Shown piece by piece: positions 7,340 to 13,767 of a stretch of 22,442 bases of DNA. This DNA is from CAYGAW01 sp964347945. GTDB taxonomy: Bacteria > Chloroflexota > Anaerolineae > UBA7937 > B3-Chlor. Every line of letters begins with the position of its first letter. The stretch's first letter is position 1. The DNA is taken from positions 1 to 22,442 of the forward strand of contig CAYGAW010000185.1 in NCBI GenBank assembly GCA_964347945.1. The letters are read 5' to 3'. The notes beneath the pieces are model-generated. The model was not told the DNA's origin and did no database searches. It saw only the letters and a program-made list of their open reading frames with translations. Made by a program: the position numbers and the translations under genes.

Positions 7340-10237
7340 TCACGGGCCAACGAGGAGAGGGGAGGCCCTCAGGAGAATCCTGTCCCCCGTCTCCCTGCCC
7401 TCAGCATCGAAGACGGTCAGGCGTGTCATCGTCGCTAGGTCGTACATGCCAGTTTCGATGAGGTATTCGCCAGGAGGGGTGTCCTCCAGCACCGGAATCT
7501 CATATTCGTCGATCACGTACTCGCCGGCGATCCAGCTGCTGGTTGGTAGAGACCCATTGCCGGGGATGCCATCCTTCTGACCCCAGATCTGATCCTCATC
7601 GTCGATGAGATGGTTGAAGACCGTATAGGATGTGTCCATCTCTGATAGTGCTTGCCAGTAGAGGGTGAGCCGCAGAGTCCCCCCGCCACTGACCGCCGAT
7701 GGATCGAGATCGTAGCCCAGGAACTGTACAGCATCGCCCACCTGGAGAGACATGGGGTGTCTAACGGCAGCCGGTGGCTCCACCCGATGAGATCTGCTGT
7801 GCACCTGTATCGTGCCCAGCGCGTAGGCGTCTCCCCAGTTCACACCCCACCTGCGAAGAGGAAGAGGCTGCCCGTCAGCGAGGTGCCACAGGCTCAAGAA
7901 CAGGTGGTATTCGCCGTCAGTCAGATTGGCGGGGAGCAGCAAGCTCTGGAAACCGCGAACCAGTTGCCCTTCTCCCCAGGCGCTGGTGGGGTAGTCAGAC
8001 CTCGACAGCGGCCCATCCAGGGCAGCCCGCTCTCGCCCTCCGCTATCCCTAAGCTGGAGTGAGACGTGGTAATCCTCGTTCAGTTCCGCCAGCGCCTGCC
8101 AGAAGAGGGCTGTTTGCAGGGTATCGCCAGGCCGGAAGCTCTCACCCGCAACGGAGTACCCCAGCAGACGGATGAGAGATCCAAACTCGGCCCGCCGGCC
8201 GTGCTCAACGAACAGGCCTTCCACAGGAGGTGGCATGCTTGGAGCGCGGACATCTATCGTTCCCAAGTTCGCCTGCACCCCTTGGGGCCTCCCATTCTGG
8301 TCCAGCACGTTCAACCATTGGCCATCCCCTAAGCGGTACACTCCTAACCGAAGCTGGTATGGACCCGGAGGAGTGCCAGCGGGTACCAGCAGCCCGTGCT
8401 GGTCAAGAATCTCGCTGCCTACCGGCTCGGCGTGAAAGGGGCGTAGCCCGCCGACCGGCTCCCGGTCCTCGCTAGCCCACACCTGGCCCTCGTCATCAAC
8501 TAGGCGCAACGAAATCTGATGCCTTCCGGTCAGCTCCCCGTCCATCCTCCACCTCAAGTCTAGGAGCACAGTGCCCCACGCAGCTTCGACGGGACCGGAG
8601 GTCATGCGCTGCCCGAGAAGAGAGATTTCGTCGCCGAACTTCATGCCCTGCCCACTCACGTCCAGCTGTTGCGCACCGGTGTAGCAGCTCAACCTCGTGC
8701 TTGCGGTGAACCACTGGCTCAGGACGGGATAGTGCTTCTGGGAAAGATAGCCCTCCACATCGCTCTCCAGAATCCTACCGAGGGCCTGGTGGGCGGGAAG
8801 CCACAAGAAACGATGTCCGTCTAGAAGACCGTCCAGGTCTCCAGCCATGACCGCAGGATCCGCAGCCCACTGTTCGCGCGTCACGTCGATGGCCTCTTTG
8901 GGAGTGAGGTAGAGGTGGGGAAGCTGCCCATCATAGTAAGCGTGGAAGTAGCCAATCTGCCAGGGATGAATGGCCACCACCACGTCATCAGGCATGGCAT
9001 GAGCCTGCACTGTCTCTATGAGGGGGCGGTAGTCCTCTCCAACGTAACGTTCGTAAGTGTAGAAATCAGCGAGCAGTGGCGTGCTGGCCACGACCAGCAG
9101 CAGACAGACCGGCCACACCACGTGAACGCGGTGCCACATCCAGGTCAAGCCCAGAGCCACCAGAAGGTGGAAGGCCGGAGCTGAGAACAGGAACAATCGC
9201 TGGATGCCAGGCGAGGTGAAGGGATAGCGCAGATTCACCAGATAGCCCAGGGAGAGGGGAATCAGCAGATACATGAGGCCGAAGGTGATGCCTTGCCTGA
9301 CGGTGAAGTCGGTCTGAGGCCGGTTTCTGAGGTAGCCGACTGCACCCAGCACGATCACCGCAACGAAGACCACGGCGATCCACGACAGAAAGGCCCTATC
9401 CTGACTCAGATGGCCCACCGAGAAGGCCAGCAGATGTTGCTGGAAATACGTGAAGAAACCGACCGGGACGTCACCTTCCTTGACCAGTTTAGTACTCACG
9501 TACGCTACCAGCTTGCTTCCGGCGTACACTAGCCAGGGGAGATAGACCAGCAGGAGCACAGCCTGCACCCCCAGCCATTTGACCAGAAACGCTCTGTGGC
9601 GCCAGTGCCACACCAGGAGGAAGATGGTCTGAGCAGCTGGTATGAAGGCCGCGTAGTACTGAGTGTACATTGCCAAGGCCGTCACCAGTAGGTAGAGTAC
9701 CCAATGAATCCAAGAAGCGCCGCCCTTCTCCTCCCTCTGGAGCAGGGTTAGACAGAGGTACACTGACGCGAGCACAAGAAGGGTAGCGAGGGCGTACATG
9801 CGGGCTTCTTGAGAGTAGTAGATTTGAAGGGGTGCCAGCGCCATCGCCAGTGCGGCCATGATGCCCACGCGTACGCCGAAGAGACGCCGACCGACCACAA
9901 AGATCAAAGGGACGGACACGATGCCAACGAGGGCGGAGAATAGGCGAACCGAGATGGCACTACTCCCAGCGACGAGGGTCCACAAGTGCAGTATCAAATA
10001 GTAGAAGGGCGGGTGGATGTCGATAGCCGTGCGAGCGATCATAGTGGGAACGTCGGCGGTCGCGAAATAGAGGGTCCACCCCTCGTCCCACCACAGGGGC
10101 TGGAAGTCGAGCCTGATGACACGAAGCATGAAGGCAACATAGATGATCACCAGAAGCCCGACGTTGGTTCTGGTCTTCCACAGCCGGTCGGCTGGAGACT
10201 CGGCGGTGCCAAACGATTTCTCCACTGACATCCTCAT
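7340..10237 (-). CDS. GT-C (PMT-like) membrane glycosyltransferase with three C-terminal beta modules
   Basis: The protein has 965 residues from ATG at 10237. The N-terminal ~400 residues are polytopic, with PLWWDEGWT in the first outer loop (D51/E52), DIHPPFYY (~73-80) and YYSQEARMYAL (~140-150); these are hallmark motifs of the PMT_2/GT39-GT83 superfamily that transfers sugars from polyprenyl-phosphate donors. A soluble region is followed by three related beta-rich modules at ~532-664, ~682-814 and ~832-963, each with an [I/L/F]LG-x-x-[L/M/V]-type opening and an LYWQAL/LFWQAL or equivalent strand. The open frame extends to an ATG at 10381, but that would cover the rplI promoter and place the start upstream of this gene's own -10 box, so I rejected it. 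ATG at 10231 is an alternative two codons downstream. The substrate is unknown. Confidence 0.87.
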   Translation of the reverse strand: MRMSVEKSFGTAESPADRLWKTRTNVGLLVIIYVAFMLRVIRLDFQPLWWDEGWTLYFATADVPTMIARTAIDIHPPFYYLILHLWTLVAGSSAISVRLFSALVGIVSVPLIFVVGRRLFGVRVGIMAALAMALAPLQIYYSQEARMYALATLLVLASVYLCLTLLQREEKGGASWIHWVLYLLVTALAMYTQYYAAFIPAAQTIFLLVWHWRHRAFLVKWLGVQAVLLLVYLPWLVYAGSKLVAYVSTKLVKEGDVPVGFFTYFQQHLLAFSVGHLSQDRAFLSWIAVVFVAVIVLGAVGYLRNRPQTDFTVRQGITFGLMYLLIPLSLGYLVNLRYPFTSPGIQRLFLFSAPAFHLLVALGLTWMWHRVHVVWPVCLLLVVASTPLLADFYTYERYVGEDYRPLIETVQAHAMPDDVVVAIHPWQIGYFHAYYDGQLPHLYLTPKEAIDVTREQWAADPAVMAGDLDGLLDGHRFLWLPAHQALGRILESDVEGYLSQKHYPVLSQWFTASTRLSCYTGAQQLDVSGQGMKFGDEISLLGQRMTSGPVEAAWGTVLLDLRWRMDGELTGRHQISLRLVDDEGQVWASEDREPVGGLRPFHAEPVGSEILDQHGLLVPAGTPPGPYQLRLGVYRLGDGQWLNVLDQNGRPQGVQANLGTIDVRAPSMPPPVEGLFVEHGRRAEFGSLIRLLGYSVAGESFRPGDTLQTALFWQALAELNEDYHVSLQLRDSGGRERAALDGPLSRSDYPTSAWGEGQLVRGFQSLLLPANLTDGEYHLFLSLWHLADGQPLPLRRWGVNWGDAYALGTIQVHSRSHRVEPPAAVRHPMSLQVGDAVQFLGYDLDPSAVSGGGTLRLTLYWQALSEMDTSYTVFNHLIDDEDQIWGQKDGIPGNGSLPTSSWIAGEYVIDEYEIPVLEDTPPGEYLIETGMYDLATMTRLTVFDAEGRETGDRILLRASPLLVGP

Positions 10238-10247
10238 GTCGCCGCGA

Positions 10248-10256
10248 ATTATATCA
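10248..10256 (-). promoter_or_regulatory. Extended -10 promoter of the 965-aa GT-C gene
   Basis: TGATATAAT is a full extended -10 element (TGn followed by TATAAT at 10248-10253). There is no good -35 at 16-18 bases, which is typical of extended -10 promoters. The expected start of transcription (~10241) leaves only about 0-4 bases before the ATG at 10237, so the message should be leaderless or nearly so. Confidence 0.65.
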
Positions 10257-10318
10257 TATGCGTTGGGCAAAACACACAGTCCACCCACTTGAGCCGTACT
10301 CATCGTCGTCCCTGCAAC

Positions 10319-10347
10319 TTGAGCTTTTCGCCCTCTTGGGTTAGAAT
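10319..10347 (+). promoter_or_regulatory. Promoter of rplI
   Basis: TTGAGC (10319-10324), a 17-base spacer and TAGAAT (10342-10347) form a good sigma70-type promoter. Transcription should start near 10354, giving a leader of about 26 bases with GAGGT (10368-10372) as the SD site. It diverges from the GT-C promoter, whose -10 box lies ~65 bases away on the other strand. Confidence 0.7.
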
Positions 10348-10379
10348 TGTACAGGACTACGACGCCCGAGGTAGCGCAC

Positions 10380-10862
10380 ATGCAGGTGATCTTGCTGAAG
10401 GACGTAGAGAGGCTGGGACAGGCTGGAGAACTTTGTGACGTTGCGCCAGGTTATGCCCGCAACTACCTCATCCCACAAGGGCTGGCGACGGCGGCAAGCG
10501 AGGGCGCGCTGAAGCAGCTCGAGCTACAGCGCCAGGCGGAAGCAAGACGCCAGGAGCAGCTGGCGGCCGAGGCCCAGAAGTTCGCCACGAAACTGGAGGG
10601 ACTTACCCTGACCCTGGCGGCCAAGAGCGGTGAGAAGGAGCGCCTGTACGGCTCCATCACCAGCGGGGACATTGCAGAGGCCATGGAGCAAGAGATCGGC
10701 ACGAGCGTGGACCGACGCAAGCTCGAGCTGGAGGAGCCCATTAGAGAACTGGGCACCTATTCAGTGCCCTACAAACTGCTGCCCGATGTGACAGCCAACA
10801 TAGAAGTTGTCGTCGTGAGGGAAGAAGAGCTTGGCGGTGACGAGGAGGGCGAGTACGAGTGA
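10380..10862 (+). CDS. rplI: Large ribosomal subunit protein bL9
   Basis: This 160-residue protein binds 23S rRNA near the base of the L1 stalk and helps fidelity and subunit assembly. It has the classic N-terminal domain (MQVILLKDVERLG) with the family signature GYARNYLIP at ~24-32. A long charged connecting helix spans ~40-75, and the C-terminal rRNA-binding domain spans ~80-150, with SGEKERLYGSITSGDIAEA inside it. The tail is acidic. Length is normal for the family (~150). I chose ATG at 10380 because it restores the conserved N-terminus and has GAGGT seven bases upstream; an in-frame ATG at 10347 falls in the -10 box. It is separated from the usual rpsF/ssb/rpsR neighbours and has its own promoter. 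The next gene overlaps its stop. Confidence 0.97.
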   Translation: MQVILLKDVERLGQAGELCDVAPGYARNYLIPQGLATAASEGALKQLELQRQAEARRQEQLAAEAQKFATKLEGLTLTLAAKSGEKERLYGSITSGDIAEAMEQEIGTSVDRRKLELEEPIRELGTYSVPYKLLPDVTANIEVVVVREEELGGDEEGEYE

Positions 10863-11221
10863 GAAGGATTGACAAGGACTCACCCGAATACGATTTTGTG
10901 AGACAACTCCTAGAGAACGTGAAATGCGTCGTCTGCTCTAGCGAGTATGACGAAGCAGACGTTGCTATCATGGGACAGCAGGACGACGTATGGATGCTGA
11001 TGGTCTCCTGCCGTCGGTGTGCCACTCAGGGGATTATCTTGGCCATGGTGAAGGAAGAGCAACGGGTGGAGGTGCTCACGGATTTGACGCCGGAGGAATG
11101 GGAGCGCCTGAAGGAGCTACCGCCCATTAGCACAGACGATGTGTTGGACGTGCATCGCTTCTTGCGCGATTTCGACGGTGATTTCGGGCAGTTGTTCAAA
11201 GAGGACTTGAACGAGAACTGA
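10859..11221 (+). CDS. Small four-cysteine (zinc-ribbon-like) protein cotranscribed with rplI
   Basis: This 120-residue protein starts at GTG, which overlaps the rplI stop as GTGA, with GAGGAGG (10842-10848) ten bases upstream, so translational coupling is likely. C23-x2-C26 (CVVC) and C51-x2-C54 (CRRC) form a typical four-cysteine metal site. The C-terminal half is rich in acidic residues and contains LTPEEWERLKELPPIS followed by DVLDVHRFLRDFDGDF, probably helical. I do not recognise a named family. The position between rplI and a terminator suggests a ribosome- or RNA-related role, but that is inferred only from context. Confidence 0.85.
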   Translation: MRRIDKDSPEYDFVRQLLENVKCVVCSSEYDEADVAIMGQQDDVWMLMVSCRRCATQGIILAMVKEEQRVEVLTDLTPEEWERLKELPPISTDDVLDVHRFLRDFDGDFGQLFKEDLNEN

Positions 11222-11263
11222 ACTCGTGGGGCACGTGGACCTCACTACCAGCTGAGCAGTAGT

Positions 11264-11293
11264 AGCCGCTGACTTCGTGTCAGCGGCTCTTTT
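11264..11293 (+). terminator. Rho-independent terminator of the rplI operon
   Basis: A perfect 10-bp stem (AGCCGCTGAC at 11264-11273 with GTCAGCGGCT at 11279-11288) and a five-base loop are followed by CTTTT. It lies 43 bases after the stop of the four-cysteine protein gene. On the opposite strand the hairpin is not followed by T residues, so it is directional. Confidence 0.9.
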
Positions 11294-11322
11294 CGTCGGC
11301 ACACGTGGGACTGCACCCCGCC

Positions 11323-12408
11323 CTAGTAGTCCCTCGAAAGCAAGTGGCGGTTGCCAATGCGGACGTTGACCAGGCCCGCTTCCTTGGCAGCCAACTCACA
11401 CTCCTCCGCGTGCCGTACCGAAGTCCGCGGCAGGTCAGGCATGAAGAAGTGGGGATGGAACCCCAGCAGTGAGTAGGGGATGTTCGGATCCAGAGAGACG
11501 ATGAACTTGGCTAGTTGCGCCACCTCTCGAGCGTCCACGTACCCAGGCACCAGCAGGGTACTGGCCACGAGCAGTGGTGGTTCCTGCCGCGCGGGTACAT
11601 ATTCACCTGCGCGGGCGAAGTTCTCCAGAGTGCGCCGGTTTGTCGCGCCGGTTAGTACCCTGTGGAGGTGCTCGTCATAGGCCTTGAGGTCGAACTTGAC
11701 GCAGCCACCTGTTTCCAGCGCCAACTCCACCGCCCTCCTAAGTAGCCTGGGATGCACGGAGCCATTGGTTTCCCAGCACACTCTCACCCCTTGCTCGGCC
11801 AGGATCTCGGACGTCGCAAGAGCGTGCAGCATCTGCGCGGACGGGTCACCCCCGAAGTAACAGACGCAGAAGGTCCGTCGGTCGGCCTTGTCGGCCAACT
11901 CCCGCGCCGTCATGCCTCGCTTGTTGGGCGACATCTCCCTATAATGCCAGTTCTGACAGAAGAGACAGTTGAACGTACAAGCTCCGTAGAACACTGCCAG
12001 ATTGTTGTACCCATACTTCTTGCTGCCCTCGCACACCCAGGCCGCCACACAGTTGGTGGGCAGAGGGTCATGATACCAGCGCAGGATGCCCTTGGCGGCA
12101 GTTCCCGCCAGATGCACCAGTTTGCCATTGCGGTTCGTGCGGAGCCCGCAGAACCCGCGACGCCCTTCGCCGATTCGGCACTCGTTGACGCACAGGCGAC
12201 AGGCGACGCCCTCTGGATCGCGCGGCGGTTCCTCCGGCAACCCGAACTCCCGGCGTGACACCGCCTGAACCTGTCGTATATGGGGCATCAACTCTTCAGG
12301 CTGATCGCGGATGCAATCTACGCAACTGGCGAGGTTGTGGGACACGAGGAACGACCCCCCACACAACTGGCACTCACCTCTTGTCATCTCCGTCACGCTA
12401 TACTCCAT
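11323..12408 (-). CDS. Radical SAM enzyme, AmrS/PflA-like, with extra N-terminal zinc-ribbon-like region
   Basis: This 361-residue protein carries the radical SAM cluster motif C144-x3-C148-x2-C151 (CTFNCLFC) followed by QNW, and the SAM-contacting motif GGDP at ~186-189. N-terminal to the core is CRLCVNEC...GFCGLR (C70, C73, C77, C87), the arrangement seen in the 'AmmeMemoRadiSam' radical SAM family (COG1180/COG1313 group). Ahead of that, C13-x2-C16 and C29-x2-C32 add a second four-cysteine site not usual in the core family. Neither AMMECR1 nor Memo partner genes occur in the window, so the substrate is unknown. It is transcribed alone from its own promoter with a leader of only ~11 bases and no clear SD site. 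ATG at 12387 (Met-8) is an alternative start. Confidence 0.85.
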   Translation of the reverse strand: MEYSVTEMTRGECQLCGGSFLVSHNLASCVDCIRDQPEELMPHIRQVQAVSRREFGLPEEPPRDPEGVACRLCVNECRIGEGRRGFCGLRTNRNGKLVHLAGTAAKGILRWYHDPLPTNCVAAWVCEGSKKYGYNNLAVFYGACTFNCLFCQNWHYREMSPNKRGMTARELADKADRRTFCVCYFGGDPSAQMLHALATSEILAEQGVRVCWETNGSVHPRLLRRAVELALETGGCVKFDLKAYDEHLHRVLTGATNRRTLENFARAGEYVPARQEPPLLVASTLLVPGYVDAREVAQLAKFIVSLDPNIPYSLLGFHPHFFMPDLPRTSVRHAEECELAAKEAGLVNVRIGNRHLLSRDY

Positions 12409-12425
12409 CGGGCTGTCTCACACGG

Positions 12426-12455
12426 ATTGTAGCACCCTGACTTGCGTCTAGGCAA
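12426..12455 (-). promoter_or_regulatory. Promoter of the radical SAM gene
   Basis: TTGCCT (12450-12455), an 18-base spacer and TACAAT (12426-12431) make a reasonable promoter. Transcription should start near 12419, about 11 bases before the ATG. It lies just after the terminator of the upstream small gene. Confidence 0.5.
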
Positions 12456-12489
12456 TCAAAGGCGCCGGAAGTAGCGAAGGAAGACATAG

Positions 12490-12519
12490 AAAAAGAGCCG
12501 CCTGTGAACAAAGCGGCTC
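12490..12519 (-). terminator. Rho-independent terminator of the 118-aa cysteine-rich gene
   Basis: Read on the minus strand, GAGCCGC (12513-12519) pairs with GCGGCTC (12495-12501) across an 11-base loop and is followed by TTTTT (12490-12494). It sits 29 bases after the stop at 12549 and separates this gene from the radical SAM gene. Confidence 0.8.
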
Positions 12520-12548
12520 CAGCACAGACCATCACGACGTGCAAATCC

Positions 12549-12905
12549 CTAGGGATATACGCCCTCCTCCTCTTCCACTTCACCAGTCTCGAGGTATCTA
12601 AGCAGATCTTCCCTCGCCTTGTGGAAGTGACCGATCAGAGCATCATCCGTCTCTTTGTTCATACCGATAATGCGCCTCCCACAAGCCGAGCAGCCAAGCG
12701 ACGCTTTGTAGCTCCCAGGATTGCACCGCAGGCATCCGCACAGCCTGATCATCATCAGGGAGAAAGCCAGGGCGTCTTCGTCGGTGTCCGGCAAATCGGA
12801 GATCCGCTTGACCAGACTCTGCCACTGCCCATCTCCCACCTCCATGAGGGCGGGAACGCTATCGTGAGGAAACAACAACTCAGCTCTAAAATAGACGGTC
12901 TTCAT
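12549..12905 (-). CDS. Small cysteine-rich (zinc-ribbon-like) hypothetical protein
   Basis: This 118-residue protein has CGCLRC (C56, C58, C61) and CSAC (C72, C75), a likely zinc ribbon in the middle of the chain. It is flanked by an N-terminal part with an aromatic/hydrophobic start (MKTVYFRAELLF) and a helical, acidic tail ending EEEEGVYP. I do not recognise the family. The SD site GAGGTGA (12915-12921) lies nine bases before the ATG, and a clear terminator follows, so the gene is well supported. Its likely promoter is more than 200 bases upstream, unlike the short leaders of the neighbours, which hints at leader-based regulation. Confidence 0.8.
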   Translation of the reverse strand: MKTVYFRAELLFPHDSVPALMEVGDGQWQSLVKRISDLPDTDEDALAFSLMMIRLCGCLRCNPGSYKASLGCSACGRRIIGMNKETDDALIGHFHKAREDLLRYLETGEVEEEEGVYP

Positions 12906-13074
12906 TTCGAGTCCTCACCTCTCAGTTACCCGATACGGAGAAAGCACATACGATTGCATGTAGTCAATTGAATAGACCAGAGATTCGACTAGCCTCCTCC
13001 AGTCGAGAGATGAGCAACGCAACATGCAGAAGGCACGTACCGTCGTTCCGACCTCACCGTCCCCCTATAGAAAA

Positions 13075-13101
13075 GTGGTGTGAGAAGAAAGTCCTCACAC
13101 C
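13075..13101 (-). promoter_or_regulatory. Leader hairpin, possible attenuator, upstream of the 118-aa gene
   Basis: On the minus strand, GGTGTGAG (13094-13101) and CTCACACC (13077-13084) form a perfect 8-bp stem with a nine-base loop, followed two bases later by TTTT. It begins only ~13 bases into the predicted transcript from the promoter at 13121-13149. It looks like a weak intrinsic terminator and could act as an attenuator. It could equally terminate readthrough from the ferredoxin/molybdenum operon, which ends at 13304. No known riboswitch class was recognised. Confidence 0.4.
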
Positions 13102-13120
13102 CACGGGAGACTCCACTACT

Positions 13121-13149
13121 ATTTTACCAGATTTTCGTCAACTTGTCAA
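13121..13149 (-). promoter_or_regulatory. Near-consensus promoter with extended -10 upstream of the 118-aa gene
   Basis: TTGACA (13144-13149), a 17-base spacer and TAAAAT (13121-13126) preceded by TGG (an extended -10) make the strongest promoter in the window. A second TTGACA lies at 13155-13160, 11 bases upstream. Transcription should start near 13114, leaving an approximately 210-base leader before the ATG at 12905. The surrounding ~100 bases are noticeably AT-rich. Confidence 0.75.
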
Positions 13150-13160
13150 GGATTTGTCAA

Positions 13161-13303
13161 TACAAACCGATTAAGAAATGTACGCTATTCTACATCTAGT
13201 GCTCCGATAGTCCGCATACCACGATATCTAGTAGCATCAGCGAGCCTCGTTTATCTGTCGCACCCTACACATCAGGTCAATAGTCGCCACTACGCCTGGC
13301 GCG
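13161..13303. other. Intergenic stretch with no recognised feature
   Basis: No gene, RNA or repeat is apparent between the promoter at 13121-13160 and the ferredoxin stop at 13304. With the 12906-13160 leader and promoter region, this makes up a 398-base gap without a confident gene. Confidence 0.6.
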
Positions 13304-13750
13304 TCAGTCCGGCAGCTCGAGGCAGAAGACCTGAGCGAAACAGTGCTGCACGCAGCCTGGCCACATCTCTTGTTCCATCCTCTCCACGCACAGATCGCAC
13401 TTCAGAGCCACGCCATCCCCCTCATCGAAGAAAATCGCCCCATAGGGGCAGGCCTCTATGCAGAGCCCACAACCAGTGCAACTGCTGGAGTCCAGCACGA
13501 CTATGCCGTCCTGCCGCTGCGCAATCGCTTCTTCAGGGCAGGCTTCGACACACGGTGGCATGGTGCAGTGCACGCATACCAAGGGCAGGTAGTGGCCCTC
13601 CTGTTCCGCTTGCTGCCTCGAGGCATCGTTCCGTTTGACCTGGATCCAGCTAGACTTCCCTGCAGGGATACCATGTACTTCCTTGCAGGCTATCTCGCAG
13701 GCGTAGCAACCCATACACTTCTTGGCGTCAATCGTGAGCATCCCATTCAT
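13304..13750 (-). CDS. Four-cluster ferredoxin electron-transfer subunit (DmsB/HybA/NrfC type)
   Basis: This 148-residue protein holds sixteen cysteines in four groups for four [4Fe-4S] clusters: C12/15/18/22 (CMGCYACEIAC), C59/62/67/71 (CVHCTMPPCVEAC), C91/94/97/101 (CTGCGLCIEACPYG) and C118/121/133/137. This is the standard small iron-sulfur subunit of complex iron-sulfur molybdoenzymes, carrying electrons to or from the catalytic subunit. It starts 17 bases after the catalytic gene, with GGAG nine bases before the ATG, so the two form an operon. There is no signal peptide or membrane segment. No NrfD/DmsC-type anchor gene follows. Confidence 0.95.
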   Translation of the reverse strand: MNGMLTIDAKKCMGCYACEIACKEVHGIPAGKSSWIQVKRNDASRQQAEQEGHYLPLVCVHCTMPPCVEACPEEAIAQRQDGIVVLDSSSCTGCGLCIEACPYGAIFFDEGDGVALKCDLCVERMEQEMWPGCVQHCFAQVFCLELPD

Positions 13751-13767
13751 AGTTCTTCACTCCGTGG

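Noticed and set aside
10347..10379. Earlier in-frame ATG for rplI
   Set aside because: It begins in the last base of the -10 box and adds 11 residues ahead of the highly conserved bL9 start.
10238..10381. 48-residue N-terminal extension of the 965-aa GT-C gene to an ATG at 10381
   Set aside because: It would run across the rplI promoter and this gene's own extended -10 box, and it looks unlike a normal GT-C N-terminus.
12968..13174. 68-aa plus-strand reading frame
   Set aside because: It overlaps the strong minus-strand promoter and leader hairpin and has no motif or SD site.
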